From contig JALHPZ010000031.1 of assembly GCA_022842245.1 (NCBI GenBank), positions 1 through 64,000 on the forward strand: 64,000 nt of DNA, read 5' to 3'. Made by a program: the position numbers and the translations under genes. Shown here piece by piece: positions 1 through 8,134 of the stretch (position 1 is its first letter; each line of letters begins with the position of its first letter). The notes under the pieces were generated by a model. The model did no database searches. It was not told the DNA's origin and was given only the letters and a program-made list of their open reading frames with translations. The DNA comes from Gemmataceae bacterium (GTDB taxonomy: Bacteria; Planctomycetota; Planctomycetia; Gemmatales; Gemmataceae).

Positions 1-1
1 G

Positions 2-358
2 CTGGCGGGGGCCGGGGCGGCCGCGGCCGGCGCGGCGGCGCTGAAGAAGCGGAAGAAGGCCGCCGCCGCGGACGACGAGGAGGAAGAGGACGCGAGCGAG
101 GCGCTCGCCGGCGTGCGACGCCGCACCGACGACGACGAGGACGCGGTGCCGACCGGCGGCTACGCGCCCCCGGCCAAGTGGCCCGGCTGGATCATCGCCC
201 CGCTGGCGCTGACCTTCCTGTTCACCTTCCTCGGCGGCATCATGTCCTACGAACTGCTCAAGGGGATGTGGGGCTACCACGACGGCCGCAGCACCACCGG
301 CGGGATGGCGAACATGGTCGCCGGCACCCTCGGCATGGAGCCGGACAAGGCGAAGTGA
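2..358 (+). CDS. C-terminal part of an unrecognised membrane protein (gene begins before the window)
   Basis: The reading frame is open from the window edge to a TGA at 356-358, so only the last 118 residues are seen. They begin with an Ala/Gly-rich stretch, followed by a Lys/Arg patch and a long acidic run of Asp and Glu (about residues 20-35). A single hydrophobic segment, WIIAPLALTFLFTFLGGIM, fits one transmembrane helix, and a short tail follows it. The layout suggests a low-complexity cytoplasmic linker joined to a membrane anchor. No domain is recognisable and the function cannot be named from this fragment. A good hairpin terminator follows the stop. Confidence 0.7.
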   Translation: MAGAGAAAAGAAALKKRKKAAAADDEEEEDASEALAGVRRRTDDDEDAVPTGGYAPPAKWPGWIIAPLALTFLFTFLGGIMSYELLKGMWGYHDGRSTTGGMANMVAGTLGMEPDKAK

Positions 359-380
359 TTGCACGACAAATCCACGAACG

Positions 381-408
381 GACCGGCGATCGCCGGTCTG
401 TTTTCATT
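381..408 (+). terminator. Rho-independent terminator after the first gene
   Basis: A perfect 18-base palindrome, GACCGGCGATCGCCGGTC (381-398), is followed directly by TGTTTTCATTT. It lies 23 bases after the stop of the first gene and matches the intrinsic terminator layout, although the T run is interrupted. Confidence 0.65.
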
Positions 409-447
409 TGGCTGGCGCGGTTTTCATTCCGCTTATCCCCGGCGGCG

Positions 448-480
448 CGCTCGGCTCCGAAGACTCCGCCTCGCCGCTAA
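448..480 (+). repeat. Dispersed repeat, copy 1 (core CTCCGAAGACTCCGC)
   Basis: The segment carries GCTCGGCTCCGAAGACTCCG and then CCTCGCCGCTAA. Near-identical copies occur inverted at 2685-2714 and direct at 62063-62096, all in short gaps beside gene ends. Copies 1 and 2 share about 25 identical bases across the core. Confidence 0.6.
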
Positions 481-494
481 ACGGTCTTGGTTTT

Positions 495-533
495 CATTCC
501 GCATTCCGCATTCCGCATTCCGCACTCCGCACT
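495..533 (+). repeat. Short tandem repeat of the heptamer ATTCCGC
   Basis: CATTCCG-type heptamers are repeated about four times and decay into ACTCCGC. The repeat lies in the gap just past the stop of arfB. Related ATTCCG-rich strings occur at 4205-4236 and around 13350. Confidence 0.6.
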
Positions 534-538
534 TCCGG

Positions 539-955
539 TCATTCGTCCTTCACCGTCCGGTTCGCCTTCCGTTTCGCGTCGTGCTTCTTCGCGACGAGGC
601 GGCGCAGCTTCGAGCCTTTCGTCGGCTTCGTGGCGCGGCGGGGCGTCGGCCGCTCCGCCGCCTTGCGGATCAGCTCCACCAGCTTCGCCAGGCACGCCTC
701 GCGGTTGCGCTCCCGATCGCGGTGTTCCTGCGAGCTGATGAGGAGGTCGCCATCCTCGGTCACGCGGCTGGGGAAGAGTTCGCGGATGCGGACCTTGATC
801 CGCACGGGAACCGATTCGCTCGCCGCCATCGGCCAGCGCAACACCGCCTTCGATTCGACCTTGTTCACGTTCTGCCCGCCCGGGCCGCCGGAGCGCGCAT
901 AGCTCCACGCGAATTCCTCCGACGGGATCCGGATCGTTTCGTCGACTTCCAGCAT
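539..955 (-). CDS. arfB: Alternative ribosome-rescue factor ArfB (peptidyl-tRNA hydrolase, YaeJ type)
   Basis: The 138-residue protein carries the release-factor signature GGPGGQNVNKVESK near residues 23-36. The GGQ motif is the loop that hydrolyses peptidyl-tRNA in the ribosome. There is no codon-recognition domain, and the C-terminus is a basic tail rich in Lys and Arg (about residues 100-135), as in ArfB, which uses such a tail to sense the empty mRNA channel. The length matches the family, usually about 140 residues. The protein would release ribosomes stalled on truncated mRNAs. It is transcribed alone and is divergent from the glycosyltransferase gene at 1039. Confidence 0.9.
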   Translation of the reverse strand: MLEVDETIRIPSEEFAWSYARSGGPGGQNVNKVESKAVLRWPMAASESVPVRIKVRIRELFPSRVTEDGDLLISSQEHRDRERNREACLAKLVELIRKAAERPTPRRATKPTKGSKLRRLVAKKHDAKRKANRTVKDE

Positions 956-1038
956 GCTCGGCTCCGCGCCATTCCCGGCTTGACGGTTCGTTGGAATCTA
1001 GCCTACGATCCCGGACCATCCCGGGACGAGGAGAGTGC

Positions 1039-2667
1039 ATGGACGCGCGCGTCGGGGCGAAACTCGAAGTCGTGGCCCCCCGCCGGATACTGACGCCGAT
1101 CGACTACGGCTGCCTGCTGGCGCTGCTCGCGGTCTCGCTGGCGCTGCACGGCTGGCTCGTCGCGCGAACGAACGTGACGGCGCGCGACGGCCTCGAGTTC
1201 GCGCGCATCGCCATCAACCTCGGCGAATCCCGGCTGACCGAAAAGGGCGAAGGATCGACGGTCGCGGAAACCGTCCGCCGCTCCGTGCATCCCCCCGGAT
1301 ATCCGGTGGCGATTCTCGCCGTGGCGCAGGTCCTGCCGGCCGGTGAACCCCAATACCGCTACTTGAAGGCGGCCCAGCTCGCGAGCCTGCTCGCGGCGGC
1401 GCTCGCCGTCTTCCCCACCTACTGGCTCGGCCGGATGCTCTTCGCCAGCCGGTTCGTCGGCTTCGCCGGCGCGCTGATCTTCCAGACGCTGCCGACCATC
1501 GCGCACCTCACGTCGGACACGCTCTCGGAATCGACGTACCTGCTCTTCGCGACGACAGGGCTGCTGTTCGGTGCCCGGGGCTTGCGGCGGCGCAGTCCGG
1601 GGATGATGGTGCTCGCCGGCCTGTTCGCCGGGCTGACCTACCTCGTGCGGCCGGAAGGGATCATGCTGCCGCTGGCGCTGGGGCTGACGGCCGCCGGCGC
1701 GGGCATCCTCCGCACCTGGACGCGGAGCGAGGCGCTCGGCCATCTCGCGGCGCTCGGCGTCGGATTCGCCATCGTCGGCGGTCCGTATATGGCCATGATC
1801 GGCGGCGTCTCGAACAAATCGACCTTCAACGAGTTGATCGAACGGCTGAAGGGGAAGTCGCCGCGGCCGCTCTGGCAGGGCGAGGCGCAGGGTGAAGCGC
1901 AGGCACCGCGACCGGCCGGGCTGTTCGCCGACTTCTACCAGGGCGGAAACCAGACGTCGTGGGCCGTCGCGGCGATCGCGAAGGAAACCTCCAAGGCGGC
2001 GCATTACACCGCCTTCTTCCTCGGTCTGATCGGAGTCGTGGTCCATCGTCGGCGGATTGCAGCCGATCCGGGGCTGGCGGCGCTCCCCATGTTCGCGCTC
2101 ATCAACGTCGCGGTGCTCGCCGCGCTGGCGTTCAAGATCGGCTACGTCTCGGAGCGGCATACGGTCGCGATCGTGCTGGTGCTGGCGATCTTCGCGGCGT
2201 CGGCGCTGGAACCGATCGGCAAGATCGTCGGGCTGGGCCATCGCGGCGGGATCCGCGGGCTGCTCGCCGCCATCGTGGTCGCGTCGGTGCCGTCGGCGGT
2301 GAAGATTCCGCACGCGGGCCGCGCCGGGCACCCCCACGCGGGGCGCTACCTCGCGGCGCACGTCGGGCCGAACGATGCGGTGATCGATCCGTATTGCTGG
2401 GCGGAATGGTATTCGGGCCGGAGCCTGCGCGCCGTGCCGCCGGACCCGGCGCAACCCGCGGCGCGCTGGGTGATCCTCGAAGGCGGCAAGTCCCCGCACT
2501 CGCGCCTGCCGCGCTTCCCGGACGCGATGAACGTGCTGAACGATACCGGCAACCCGGCGAAGCTCCTGTTCTGGTGGCCGGAAGACCTGCCGGAATCCGA
2601 GGCGCGCGACAAGGCGAAGGTATTGGTCTTCCGGCAAGCGGTGGAAGCGAAGAAGAATCCGGAATGA
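1039..2667 (+). CDS. Polytopic GT-C glycosyltransferase (GT39/ArnT-like)
   Basis: A 542-residue membrane protein with many hydrophobic segments from about residue 20 to 440. Features of GT-C (PMT/ArnT) enzymes are an early acidic site (RDGLEFARIAINL) in the first periplasmic loop and a HPPGYPVA motif before the second helix. Such enzymes move a sugar from a polyprenyl-phosphate donor to an envelope acceptor; the substrate here is unknown. The reading frame is open from 991, but the ATG at 1039 follows GAGGAG at a suitable distance and is chosen as the start. It is similar in type, though not in detail, to the gene at 32209. Confidence 0.75.
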   Translation: MDARVGAKLEVVAPRRILTPIDYGCLLALLAVSLALHGWLVARTNVTARDGLEFARIAINLGESRLTEKGEGSTVAETVRRSVHPPGYPVAILAVAQVLPAGEPQYRYLKAAQLASLLAAALAVFPTYWLGRMLFASRFVGFAGALIFQTLPTIAHLTSDTLSESTYLLFATTGLLFGARGLRRRSPGMMVLAGLFAGLTYLVRPEGIMLPLALGLTAAGAGILRTWTRSEALGHLAALGVGFAIVGGPYMAMIGGVSNKSTFNELIERLKGKSPRPLWQGEAQGEAQAPRPAGLFADFYQGGNQTSWAVAAIAKETSKAAHYTAFFLGLIGVVVHRRRIAADPGLAALPMFALINVAVLAALAFKIGYVSERHTVAIVLVLAIFAASALEPIGKIVGLGHRGGIRGLLAAIVVASVPSAVKIPHAGRAGHPHAGRYLAAHVGPNDAVIDPYCWAEWYSGRSLRAVPPDPAQPAARWVILEGGKSPHSRLPRFPDAMNVLNDTGNPAKLLFWWPEDLPESEARDKAKVLVFRQAVEAKKNPE

Positions 2668-2684
2668 ATACCACCCTCGTCGAA

Positions 2685-2714
2685 TAACCGCGAGGCGGAG
2701 TCTTCGGAGCCGAG
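2685..2714 (-). repeat. Dispersed repeat, copy 2 (inverted)
   Basis: Read on the minus strand this segment gives CTCGGCTCCGAAGACTCCGC followed by CTCGCGGTTA, matching the copy at 448-480 in all but a few bases. It lies 18 bases after the glycosyltransferase stop and before the end of the convergent gene at 2747. Confidence 0.6.
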
Positions 2715-2746
2715 TGCGGCACCGAAGACTTCCGAACGGAAACGAA

Positions 2747-3595
2747 TCAGAACCGTTCGTGACCGCCGCAGACGCGGAGGATGTTGCGGAAGGCCTGCAC
2801 GGCCACGGGGAACAGGTCCGGCCCGGTGACGCCGCCGGTCGGGCCGCCGCCGCGGAGGTGCGGCTCCATGACGGCGAAGCCGTCGTAACTGCGCTTCACG
2901 GCGTCGTAGATGCTGCAGGCGATCTGGCCATCGCCGAAACCGGGCAGGCAGCCGGTGTGCGATTGCTCGCCGGTGCCCTTCCAGTCCTTGATGTGGAAGT
3001 GCTCGACGAAGTCCTTCGTCAGTTCCCAGCCGAGCTTCGGATCATAGCCGCAATAAACCCAGTTCGCCGCATCGTACGCCGAGCGCAGCGCGGGGTGGTT
3101 CACCGACTTCATCAGGTCGGCGACGCGTTCGGGCTTGTCGCCGAAGATCTTGTGCTCGTTCTCGTGGAATAGCTTGATCCGTTCCTTACCGGCCATCTCG
3201 GCCTTCACGCGCATGCGGCGGATGACCTCGTCCCGGTAGGGCGCCCAGTTGCCGTCGAAGGGTTTGTCCGCCGGCGGATAGTAGCTGAAGACGCGGATGT
3301 TGAACGTGCCGAGGCGGTGGCACAGTTCCATGGCGCGCTTGAACTTGTCGAGGTGCGGCTCGAAGGGGGAATCGATCGGCACCTTGCCGATGGGCGAGCC
3401 GATGGCGGAGAGCGCGACGCCTTCGCCGTCGATCAGCTTCTTGAATTCGGCGATCTGATCGTCGGAGAGCGCGAGCACGTTCGTCTGGTGGATCGAGCGG
3501 AACTCGATGTGCCGGACGTTCGCGGATTTGAGGACGGCGACCTGCTCGCGCGGGTCCGGGGAGATTTCGTCGGCGAAGGCGGAGAGCGTGAACAT
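2747..3595 (-). CDS. Sugar phosphate isomerase/epimerase-like protein (AP-endonuclease-2 TIM-barrel fold)
   Basis: A 282-residue protein of the xylose-isomerase-like TIM-barrel family. Visible elements are MFTLSAFADEISPD at the start, KLFHENEHKIFG (likely metal-binding Glu), SAYDAANWVYCG (Asp), and FVEHFHIKDWKG with the His/Asp pair typical of this fold, then VMEPHLRGGG. Members bind divalent metal and isomerise or epimerise sugars or inositol derivatives; the substrate here cannot be set. The frame extends to a TTG at 3607, but the ATG at 3595 gives the normal family N-terminus. There is no signal peptide, so it is probably cytoplasmic. The CBS protein gene lies 24 bases upstream, so the two may be co-transcribed. 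Confidence 0.8.
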   Translation of the reverse strand: MFTLSAFADEISPDPREQVAVLKSANVRHIEFRSIHQTNVLALSDDQIAEFKKLIDGEGVALSAIGSPIGKVPIDSPFEPHLDKFKRAMELCHRLGTFNIRVFSYYPPADKPFDGNWAPYRDEVIRRMRVKAEMAGKERIKLFHENEHKIFGDKPERVADLMKSVNHPALRSAYDAANWVYCGYDPKLGWELTKDFVEHFHIKDWKGTGEQSHTGCLPGFGDGQIACSIYDAVKRSYDGFAVMEPHLRGGGPTGGVTGPDLFPVAVQAFRNILRVCGGHERF

Positions 3596-3619
3596 GGTGC
3601 GATCCAAGTATGAGGGAAT

Positions 3620-4132
3620 CTATTCCTTGCACAGGCGCGTGATGTGCCGGAGCACGTCGCGCACCGAGACGACGCCGATGGGGCGGTCGTTCTCGCCGAC
3701 GACGGGCAGGTGGCGGTAGCCGCCGGTGTCCATCTTCTGCATCGCGAAGGCGAGCGGGTCGAGGGGGGAGACGGTCTCCGGCGCGGCGGTCATGAACTCG
3801 CCGACGGGGAGCTGTTCGAATCCGGGCTGCCCGGCGACTTTGGTGAGGAAGTCGCGTTCGGTGAGGATGCCGACGAGTTGGTTCTGGGCGTTGACGACGA
3901 GGAGGGCGCCGACGCCGCGGTCCATCATGGTCTTCATGGCGTCCGCGAGGGACGCCAGCTCGCGGACGGTGACGGGCGGCTTGGGGCTGAGGCACGAGAC
4001 CGGCTCGGACATCAGGCTGGCCTCGACCTTGTCGATGGGCGTGGGCCGGTCGAGCGCGGTGAGGTCCGCCTGGCACTTTTCGCAGTCCTCGGCGCCGGGG
4101 ACATTCAAATGGTTGCAGGTAGGGCAATACAT
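3620..4132 (-). CDS. CBS-domain protein with an N-terminal zinc ribbon
   Basis: The 170-residue protein starts with a four-cysteine zinc ribbon, CPTCNHLNVPGAEDCEKC, over residues 3-20. Two CBS domains follow at about residues 40-100 (VGALLVVNAQNQLVGILTER) and 105-165 (YRHLPVVGENDRPIGVVSVR). CBS pairs bind adenine nucleotides and report energy state. No catalytic domain is attached, so the protein is probably a small regulatory subunit with an unknown partner. It lies upstream of the TIM-barrel gene on the same strand. Confidence 0.8.
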   Translation of the reverse strand: MYCPTCNHLNVPGAEDCEKCQADLTALDRPTPIDKVEASLMSEPVSCLSPKPPVTVRELASLADAMKTMMDRGVGALLVVNAQNQLVGILTERDFLTKVAGQPGFEQLPVGEFMTAAPETVSPLDPLAFAMQKMDTGGYRHLPVVGENDRPIGVVSVRDVLRHITRLCKE

Positions 4133-4204
4133 GGCCGCCTCCGGAGCGAGGACATCGGAACGCGGAATTCCAAGGAAATCCCGACCGCCAACAGGGCTTC
4201 TTCT

Positions 4205-4236
4205 ATTCCGAATTCGGAATTCCGCAATCCGAATTC
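4205..4236. repeat. Palindromic ATTCCGAATTCGGAAT intergenic repeat
   Basis: Bases 4205-4220 form a perfect 16-base palindrome, followed by CCGCAATCCGAATTC as a degenerate second copy. Similar CCGAATTCCGC strings stand before fabH (about 13350). The role is unknown; it could be a simple-sequence remnant or a weak hairpin. Confidence 0.4.
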
Positions 4237-4384
4237 AAAAGGCGGGAACTTCCGCGCGGGGGGCGGCGTCGGAAAGGTCAGTGAGGGGAACCCGGCGAAA
4301 CCTATTGCGGGGCGCGGGGTTTCATCCCATAATCACGGAAACCGTTCTCCGGCCCGCCGGGCCAATCAATCGAGGGATTACGCG

Positions 4385-5668
4385 ATGTTCGGAATCACGG
4401 ACCGCCGTCACTTCATGGCCCACGCCGCCGGCGCGGCCGCCGTCACCGTACCCGGAATGTCGTTCCTGGCGAACCTCCGCAGCCAGGCGGCGGAGATGAA
4501 GAAGAAGAACAAGAGCCTCATCATCCTGTGGATGGGCGGCGGCCCGGCGACGATCGACCTCTGGGACATGAAGCCCGGCAGCCCGAACGGCGGCGAACAC
4601 AAGCCGGTCAGCACCACCGCCAGCGGCGTGCAGATCACCGAACACCTGCCGAACGTCGCCAAGCAGATGAAGCACCTGTCGATCGTCCGCTCCCTGCAGA
4701 CGCGGGAAGGCGATCACCAGCGCGGCACGTTCCTCATGAACACCGGCCGCTCGCCGAACCCGCTCGTCGAGTTCCCGAGCATCGGCTCCATCATGTCCTA
4801 CTACCAGGCCATGGACGTCGAAGCGATGAAGCAGGCCGACATCCCGAGCTTCATCAGCGTCGGCGGCGGCCGCGTCGGCCCCGGCTTCCTCGGCATGAAG
4901 TACGCCTCGTTCAACGTCCAGAACGCCGGCGCACCGCCCGAAAACGTCAATCCGCCCGTCAGCGGCGTGCAGATGGACCGCCGCAAGGTGCTCTTCGAAT
5001 CGCTCGAAGGCAGCTTCAAGACGAACGTTCCGGCCGACGCCGCCAAGGCGCACAAGGAAGTCTACGACAAGGCGCTGAACCTCGTGACCAGCAGCCGCAA
5101 GGAAGTCTTCAGCCTCGACAAGGAACCGGCGTCGCTCCGCGAAGAGTACGGCCGCACCGGCTTCGGCAACGGCTGCCTCCTCGCCCGCAAGCTCGTGGAA
5201 GCCGGCGTCGCCGCCGTCGAAGTGAGCCTCGGCGGCTGGGACATGCACAACGGCATCTTCGCCGCCCTCCAGCGCCGCCTGCCGGAACTGGATAAAGGCA
5301 TGTCGGCCCTGACCCGCGACCTCGCCGACCGCGGCCGACTCAAGGACACCGTCATCGTGTGGATGGGCGACTTCGGCCGCACCCCGAAGATCAACCAGAA
5401 CGGCGGCCGCGACCACTGGCCCCGCTGCTGGTCCGTCGTCGTCGGCGGCGGCAACATCAAGGGCGGCGTCGCCTACGGTTCCACCGACGAGAACGGCACC
5501 AGCGTCAAGGACAACCCCACGGACATCCTCGACCTCTACGCCACCATCTACAAGGGCCTCGGCATCGACCCGACCCCGCAAGCCGTCGCCGACGTCCGCG
5601 ACAACCTCGGCCGACCCTACTACATCGCCGGCGACAAGCCGAAGTGGATCAAGGAACTGGTCGGCTAA
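4385..5668 (+). CDS. DUF1501 family exported protein
   Basis: A 427-residue member of the DUF1501 family, abundant in planctomycetes and related to the sulfatase/alkaline phosphatase fold. The N-terminus has a Tat-like signal, ITDRRHFMAHAAGAAAVTVPG. Family motifs are SLIILWMGGGPATIDLWDMK, EGDHQRGTFLMNTGR, and the late VIVWMGDFGRTPKINQNGGRDHWP. The frame is open from 3644, but the ATG at 4385 follows GAGG and gives the correct signal peptide. DUF1501 genes often pair with cytochrome-linked DUF1549/DUF1553 genes; no such partner is adjacent. The gene stands alone and ends in a strong terminator. Its biochemical function is not known. Confidence 0.88.
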   Translation: MFGITDRRHFMAHAAGAAAVTVPGMSFLANLRSQAAEMKKKNKSLIILWMGGGPATIDLWDMKPGSPNGGEHKPVSTTASGVQITEHLPNVAKQMKHLSIVRSLQTREGDHQRGTFLMNTGRSPNPLVEFPSIGSIMSYYQAMDVEAMKQADIPSFISVGGGRVGPGFLGMKYASFNVQNAGAPPENVNPPVSGVQMDRRKVLFESLEGSFKTNVPADAAKAHKEVYDKALNLVTSSRKEVFSLDKEPASLREEYGRTGFGNGCLLARKLVEAGVAAVEVSLGGWDMHNGIFAALQRRLPELDKGMSALTRDLADRGRLKDTVIVWMGDFGRTPKINQNGGRDHWPRCWSVVVGGGNIKGGVAYGSTDENGTSVKDNPTDILDLYATIYKGLGIDPTPQAVADVRDNLGRPYYIAGDKPKWIKELVG

Positions 5669-5695
5669 CCCCGATCCGTCCCCGGTACGCCCAGG

Positions 5696-5732
5696 AATCG
5701 GCGGCTCCCCAGAGCCGCCGATTCTTTTTTTT
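5696..5732 (+). terminator. Strong rho-independent terminator after the DUF1501 gene
   Basis: A 12-base-pair perfect stem (AATCGGCGGCTC, loop CCCA, GAGCCGCCGATT) is followed by C and eight T residues. It lies 28 bases after the stop codon. Confidence 0.9.
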
Positions 5733-5785
5733 GTTGGAACTTGAGAGAAAATCCGATCGTCAAGATGTTTTTTTGTTCGTGGCGC

Positions 5786-5815
5786 TTGACTTTGCCGGGT
5801 GGACGGAACTAGACT
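5786..5815 (+). promoter_or_regulatory. Putative sigma-70 promoter of csrA
   Basis: TTGACT (5786-5791) and TAGACT (5810-5815) are separated by 18 bases. The site lies 139 bases before the csrA start, in an otherwise non-coding gap. It would give a leader of roughly 130 bases. Confidence 0.5.
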
Positions 5816-5953
5816 GGCAAGAGGAATTCGGAAAAATCGATGAAATCCGAGCTGTAAGACTTTCCGGCAAGCTCGGTAAAATCGTTAGAAACGTTGCAGG
5901 AAGCCGCACTTTTCCGCTGATGGCGGAAAATTATCATCAAGGAGGAACTCGCG

Positions 5954-6256
5954 ATGCTCGTCCTTTCCCGCAAAATCGGCGAATCCATCATTATCGGCGA
6001 TACCGTTCGCGTCACCGTCGTGGAAATCGGTCAGGGCCGCGTGAAGATCGGCGTGCATGCCCCCGACAACGTTTCGGTCGACCGGGAAGAAATCCACGCC
6101 CGCAAGTCGATGGAACGGGAACTTCGCACCATCGATTTGGGCGAAGATTTGCCGGTGACCGTTCACAACCGGTTGCTGCCCATCGTCGACCCGACCCCCG
6201 CGCCGCTGCCGTCGCCCAAGGCCCTGCCGGGCGGATTCCGCCGAAAGCCTCGCTAA
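5954..6256 (+). CDS. csrA: Carbon storage regulator CsrA with a C-terminal extension
   Basis: The first 60 residues are a clear CsrA: MLVLSRKIGESIIIGD, VRVTVVEIGQGRVKIGVHAP, and VDREEIHARK. CsrA dimers bind GGA-containing mRNA leaders and alter translation. The critical N-terminal Leu and Arg (LVLSRK) are present. At 100 residues it is longer than the usual 60-75; the extra tail is Pro-rich and ends basic (PGGFRRKPR). AAGGAGG at 5939-5945 is an excellent ribosome site. It is monocistronic between two terminators, with a likely sigma-70 promoter upstream. No flagellar genes or FliW gene are adjacent. Confidence 0.93.
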   Translation: MLVLSRKIGESIIIGDTVRVTVVEIGQGRVKIGVHAPDNVSVDREEIHARKSMERELRTIDLGEDLPVTVHNRLLPIVDPTPAPLPSPKALPGGFRRKPR

Positions 6257-6276
6257 ACCGGATCATTCCGTCTTCC

Positions 6277-6310
6277 GAGCCTACCGACAACCGGTAGGCT
6301 CGTTGCATTT
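6277..6310 (+). terminator. Terminator-like hairpin after csrA
   Basis: GAGCCTACC (6277-6285) pairs perfectly with GGTAGGCTC (6293-6301) across a 7-base loop, followed by GTTGCATTT. The T tract is weak. Confidence 0.6.
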
Positions 6311-6430
6311 CCCCCAGTCGGCGTATTCCGCTCGGACCGACGGGGATTCGGCCGAAAGTCAAACCGTCCCGTCGGTCGATACGTCCTGACCGTAGCATCA
6401 ACCCACACTCTCCAGCAAAGGCGCCCTGCG

Positions 6431-8047
6431 ATGCAAGACATGATGTCCACCCCGCCGGCCGTGAACCCCGTCGCCCCCACCGCCACGAACAGCTACGACG
6501 AGGTGCCCTACGAGAGCCACCCGTTCAGCCAGACTCACCCGAGCCGGTTGTTCGTGATCGGTTCGCTCTTCGGCCTGCGCCCGGTGCCCGTGCAACGCTG
6601 CCGCGTGCTCGAACTCGGCTGCGCCGCCGGCGGGAACCTCATCCCGATGGCGGACATGTTCCCGGACAGCCAGTTCGTCGGCATCGACCTGTCGAAGCGC
6701 CAGATCGAGGACGGCCAGAAGAACGTCGCGGAACTCGGCCTGAAGAACCTCACCCTCCGCCACGCCAGCATCACCGACGTCGACGTCGGCTACGGGATGT
6801 TCGACTACATCATCTGCCACGGCGTCTTCTCCTGGGTGCCCAACCACGTCCAGGAAAAGATCTTCGACATCTTCGACAAGAACCTCACCGCCAACGGCAT
6901 TGCCTACGTCAGCTACAACACCTACCCCGGCTGGCACATGCGCGGCATGATCCGCGACATGATGCGCTACCACTCTGGCCGCTTCAACACCCCGCAACTC
7001 CGCACCCAGCAGGCCCGCGCCCTGCTGGACTTCCTCGCGCAGTCCGTCAAGCAGGAAGGGCCGTACTCGCAGCTCCTCAAGACCGAACTCGAAACGCTGC
7101 GCCACCAGGCCGACCACTACCTGTACCACGAGCACCTCGAAGAGAACAACGAGCCGCTCTACTTCCACCAGTTCATGGCCCGCGCCGGCGCCCACGGCCT
7201 GCGCTACCTCGGCGAGTCGCGCGTCGGCACGATGGTGACGGGCAATTTCGGTCCGGACATTGAGAAGACGCTCAAGATCCTCGCCACCGACCAGATCCAG
7301 GCCGAGCAGTACATGGACTTCCTGCGGAACCGGATGTTCCGCGAGACGCTGCTGGTGCACAGCAAGGTGAACCCGAACTGGAGCGTGCAGCCCGACGTGC
7401 TGCGGACGCTGCACGTGGCGAGCGGCGCCCGGCCGGCCGCGCCCGTCACGAACCTGAACACCGACGAGAACATCCAGTACAAGTCGGCGAGCGGGATGCA
7501 GATGGCGACGAACCGCCCGCTGCTCAAGGCCGTGATGCAGGTACTCGGCGAGGCGTTCCCCGGCACGGTGCCGTTCGACGTGCTCCGCAAGACGGCGCGG
7601 GAACGGATCGGCGGCGACGCCAACGATCCGAAGCAGGTCGCCGAGGATACGAACGTGGTGGCGATCGGCCTCCTCAATTGCTACATGTCGAGCGACCTGA
7701 TCGAGCTGCACGGCATGCCGATCGTGGTGCAGAAGAAGCCGGGCGAGAAGCCGCTGGCGCTCAAGTGGGCGCGGATGCAGGCCGGCCGCGCCGCGTCGGT
7801 CACGAACCGCCGCCACGAAGTGCTCCGCCTGAACGACCTGGACCGCCACCTGATCCCGCTGCTCAACGGCGAAAACACGAAGGAGCAGATCATCGACGGG
7901 CTGGCCGCCGTCTCCGCGTCGGGCCAGTTGAATGTCCAGAAGGACAACATCACCTTGAGCGATCCGAAGGAAATCCGCGCCGCGCTGGCGTCGGTCATCG
8001 ATCAGGCGATCCAGAAGGTCGCCGATCAGGCACTGCTGCCCGCGTAA
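6431..8047 (+). CDS. SAM-dependent methyltransferase with methyltransferase regulatory domain
   Basis: A 538-residue protein. Residues about 60-170 form a class I methyltransferase: motif I is VLELGCAAGGN, followed by FVGIDLSKRQIEDGQ, with a later FDYIICHGVFSWVP. The middle (about 225-310) resembles the methyltransferase regulatory domain found C-terminal to such enzymes (YLYHEHLEENNEPLYFHQFM). The C-terminal 150 residues may add a winged-helix-like region (LNDLDRHLIPLLNGENTKEQIIDGL). The methyl acceptor is unknown. It stands alone, upstream of an Rrf2 gene. Confidence 0.85.
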   Translation: MQDMMSTPPAVNPVAPTATNSYDEVPYESHPFSQTHPSRLFVIGSLFGLRPVPVQRCRVLELGCAAGGNLIPMADMFPDSQFVGIDLSKRQIEDGQKNVAELGLKNLTLRHASITDVDVGYGMFDYIICHGVFSWVPNHVQEKIFDIFDKNLTANGIAYVSYNTYPGWHMRGMIRDMMRYHSGRFNTPQLRTQQARALLDFLAQSVKQEGPYSQLLKTELETLRHQADHYLYHEHLEENNEPLYFHQFMARAGAHGLRYLGESRVGTMVTGNFGPDIEKTLKILATDQIQAEQYMDFLRNRMFRETLLVHSKVNPNWSVQPDVLRTLHVASGARPAAPVTNLNTDENIQYKSASGMQMATNRPLLKAVMQVLGEAFPGTVPFDVLRKTARERIGGDANDPKQVAEDTNVVAIGLLNCYMSSDLIELHGMPIVVQKKPGEKPLALKWARMQAGRAASVTNRRHEVLRLNDLDRHLIPLLNGENTKEQIIDGLAAVSASGQLNVQKDNITLSDPKEIRAALASVIDQAIQKVADQALLPA

Positions 8048-8134
8048 TTTCAATTGGATTTCCGGACGCGGAAAGCGGAATTTCGGATAAATCAATCCGG
8101 GTTCCGTTTTCCGCGTTCGACGTTGGGAACCGAC

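Noticed and set aside
2714..3172. Plus-strand 152-codon frame over the sugar isomerase gene
   Set aside because: The minus-strand gene has clear family motifs; the plus frame is its shadow.
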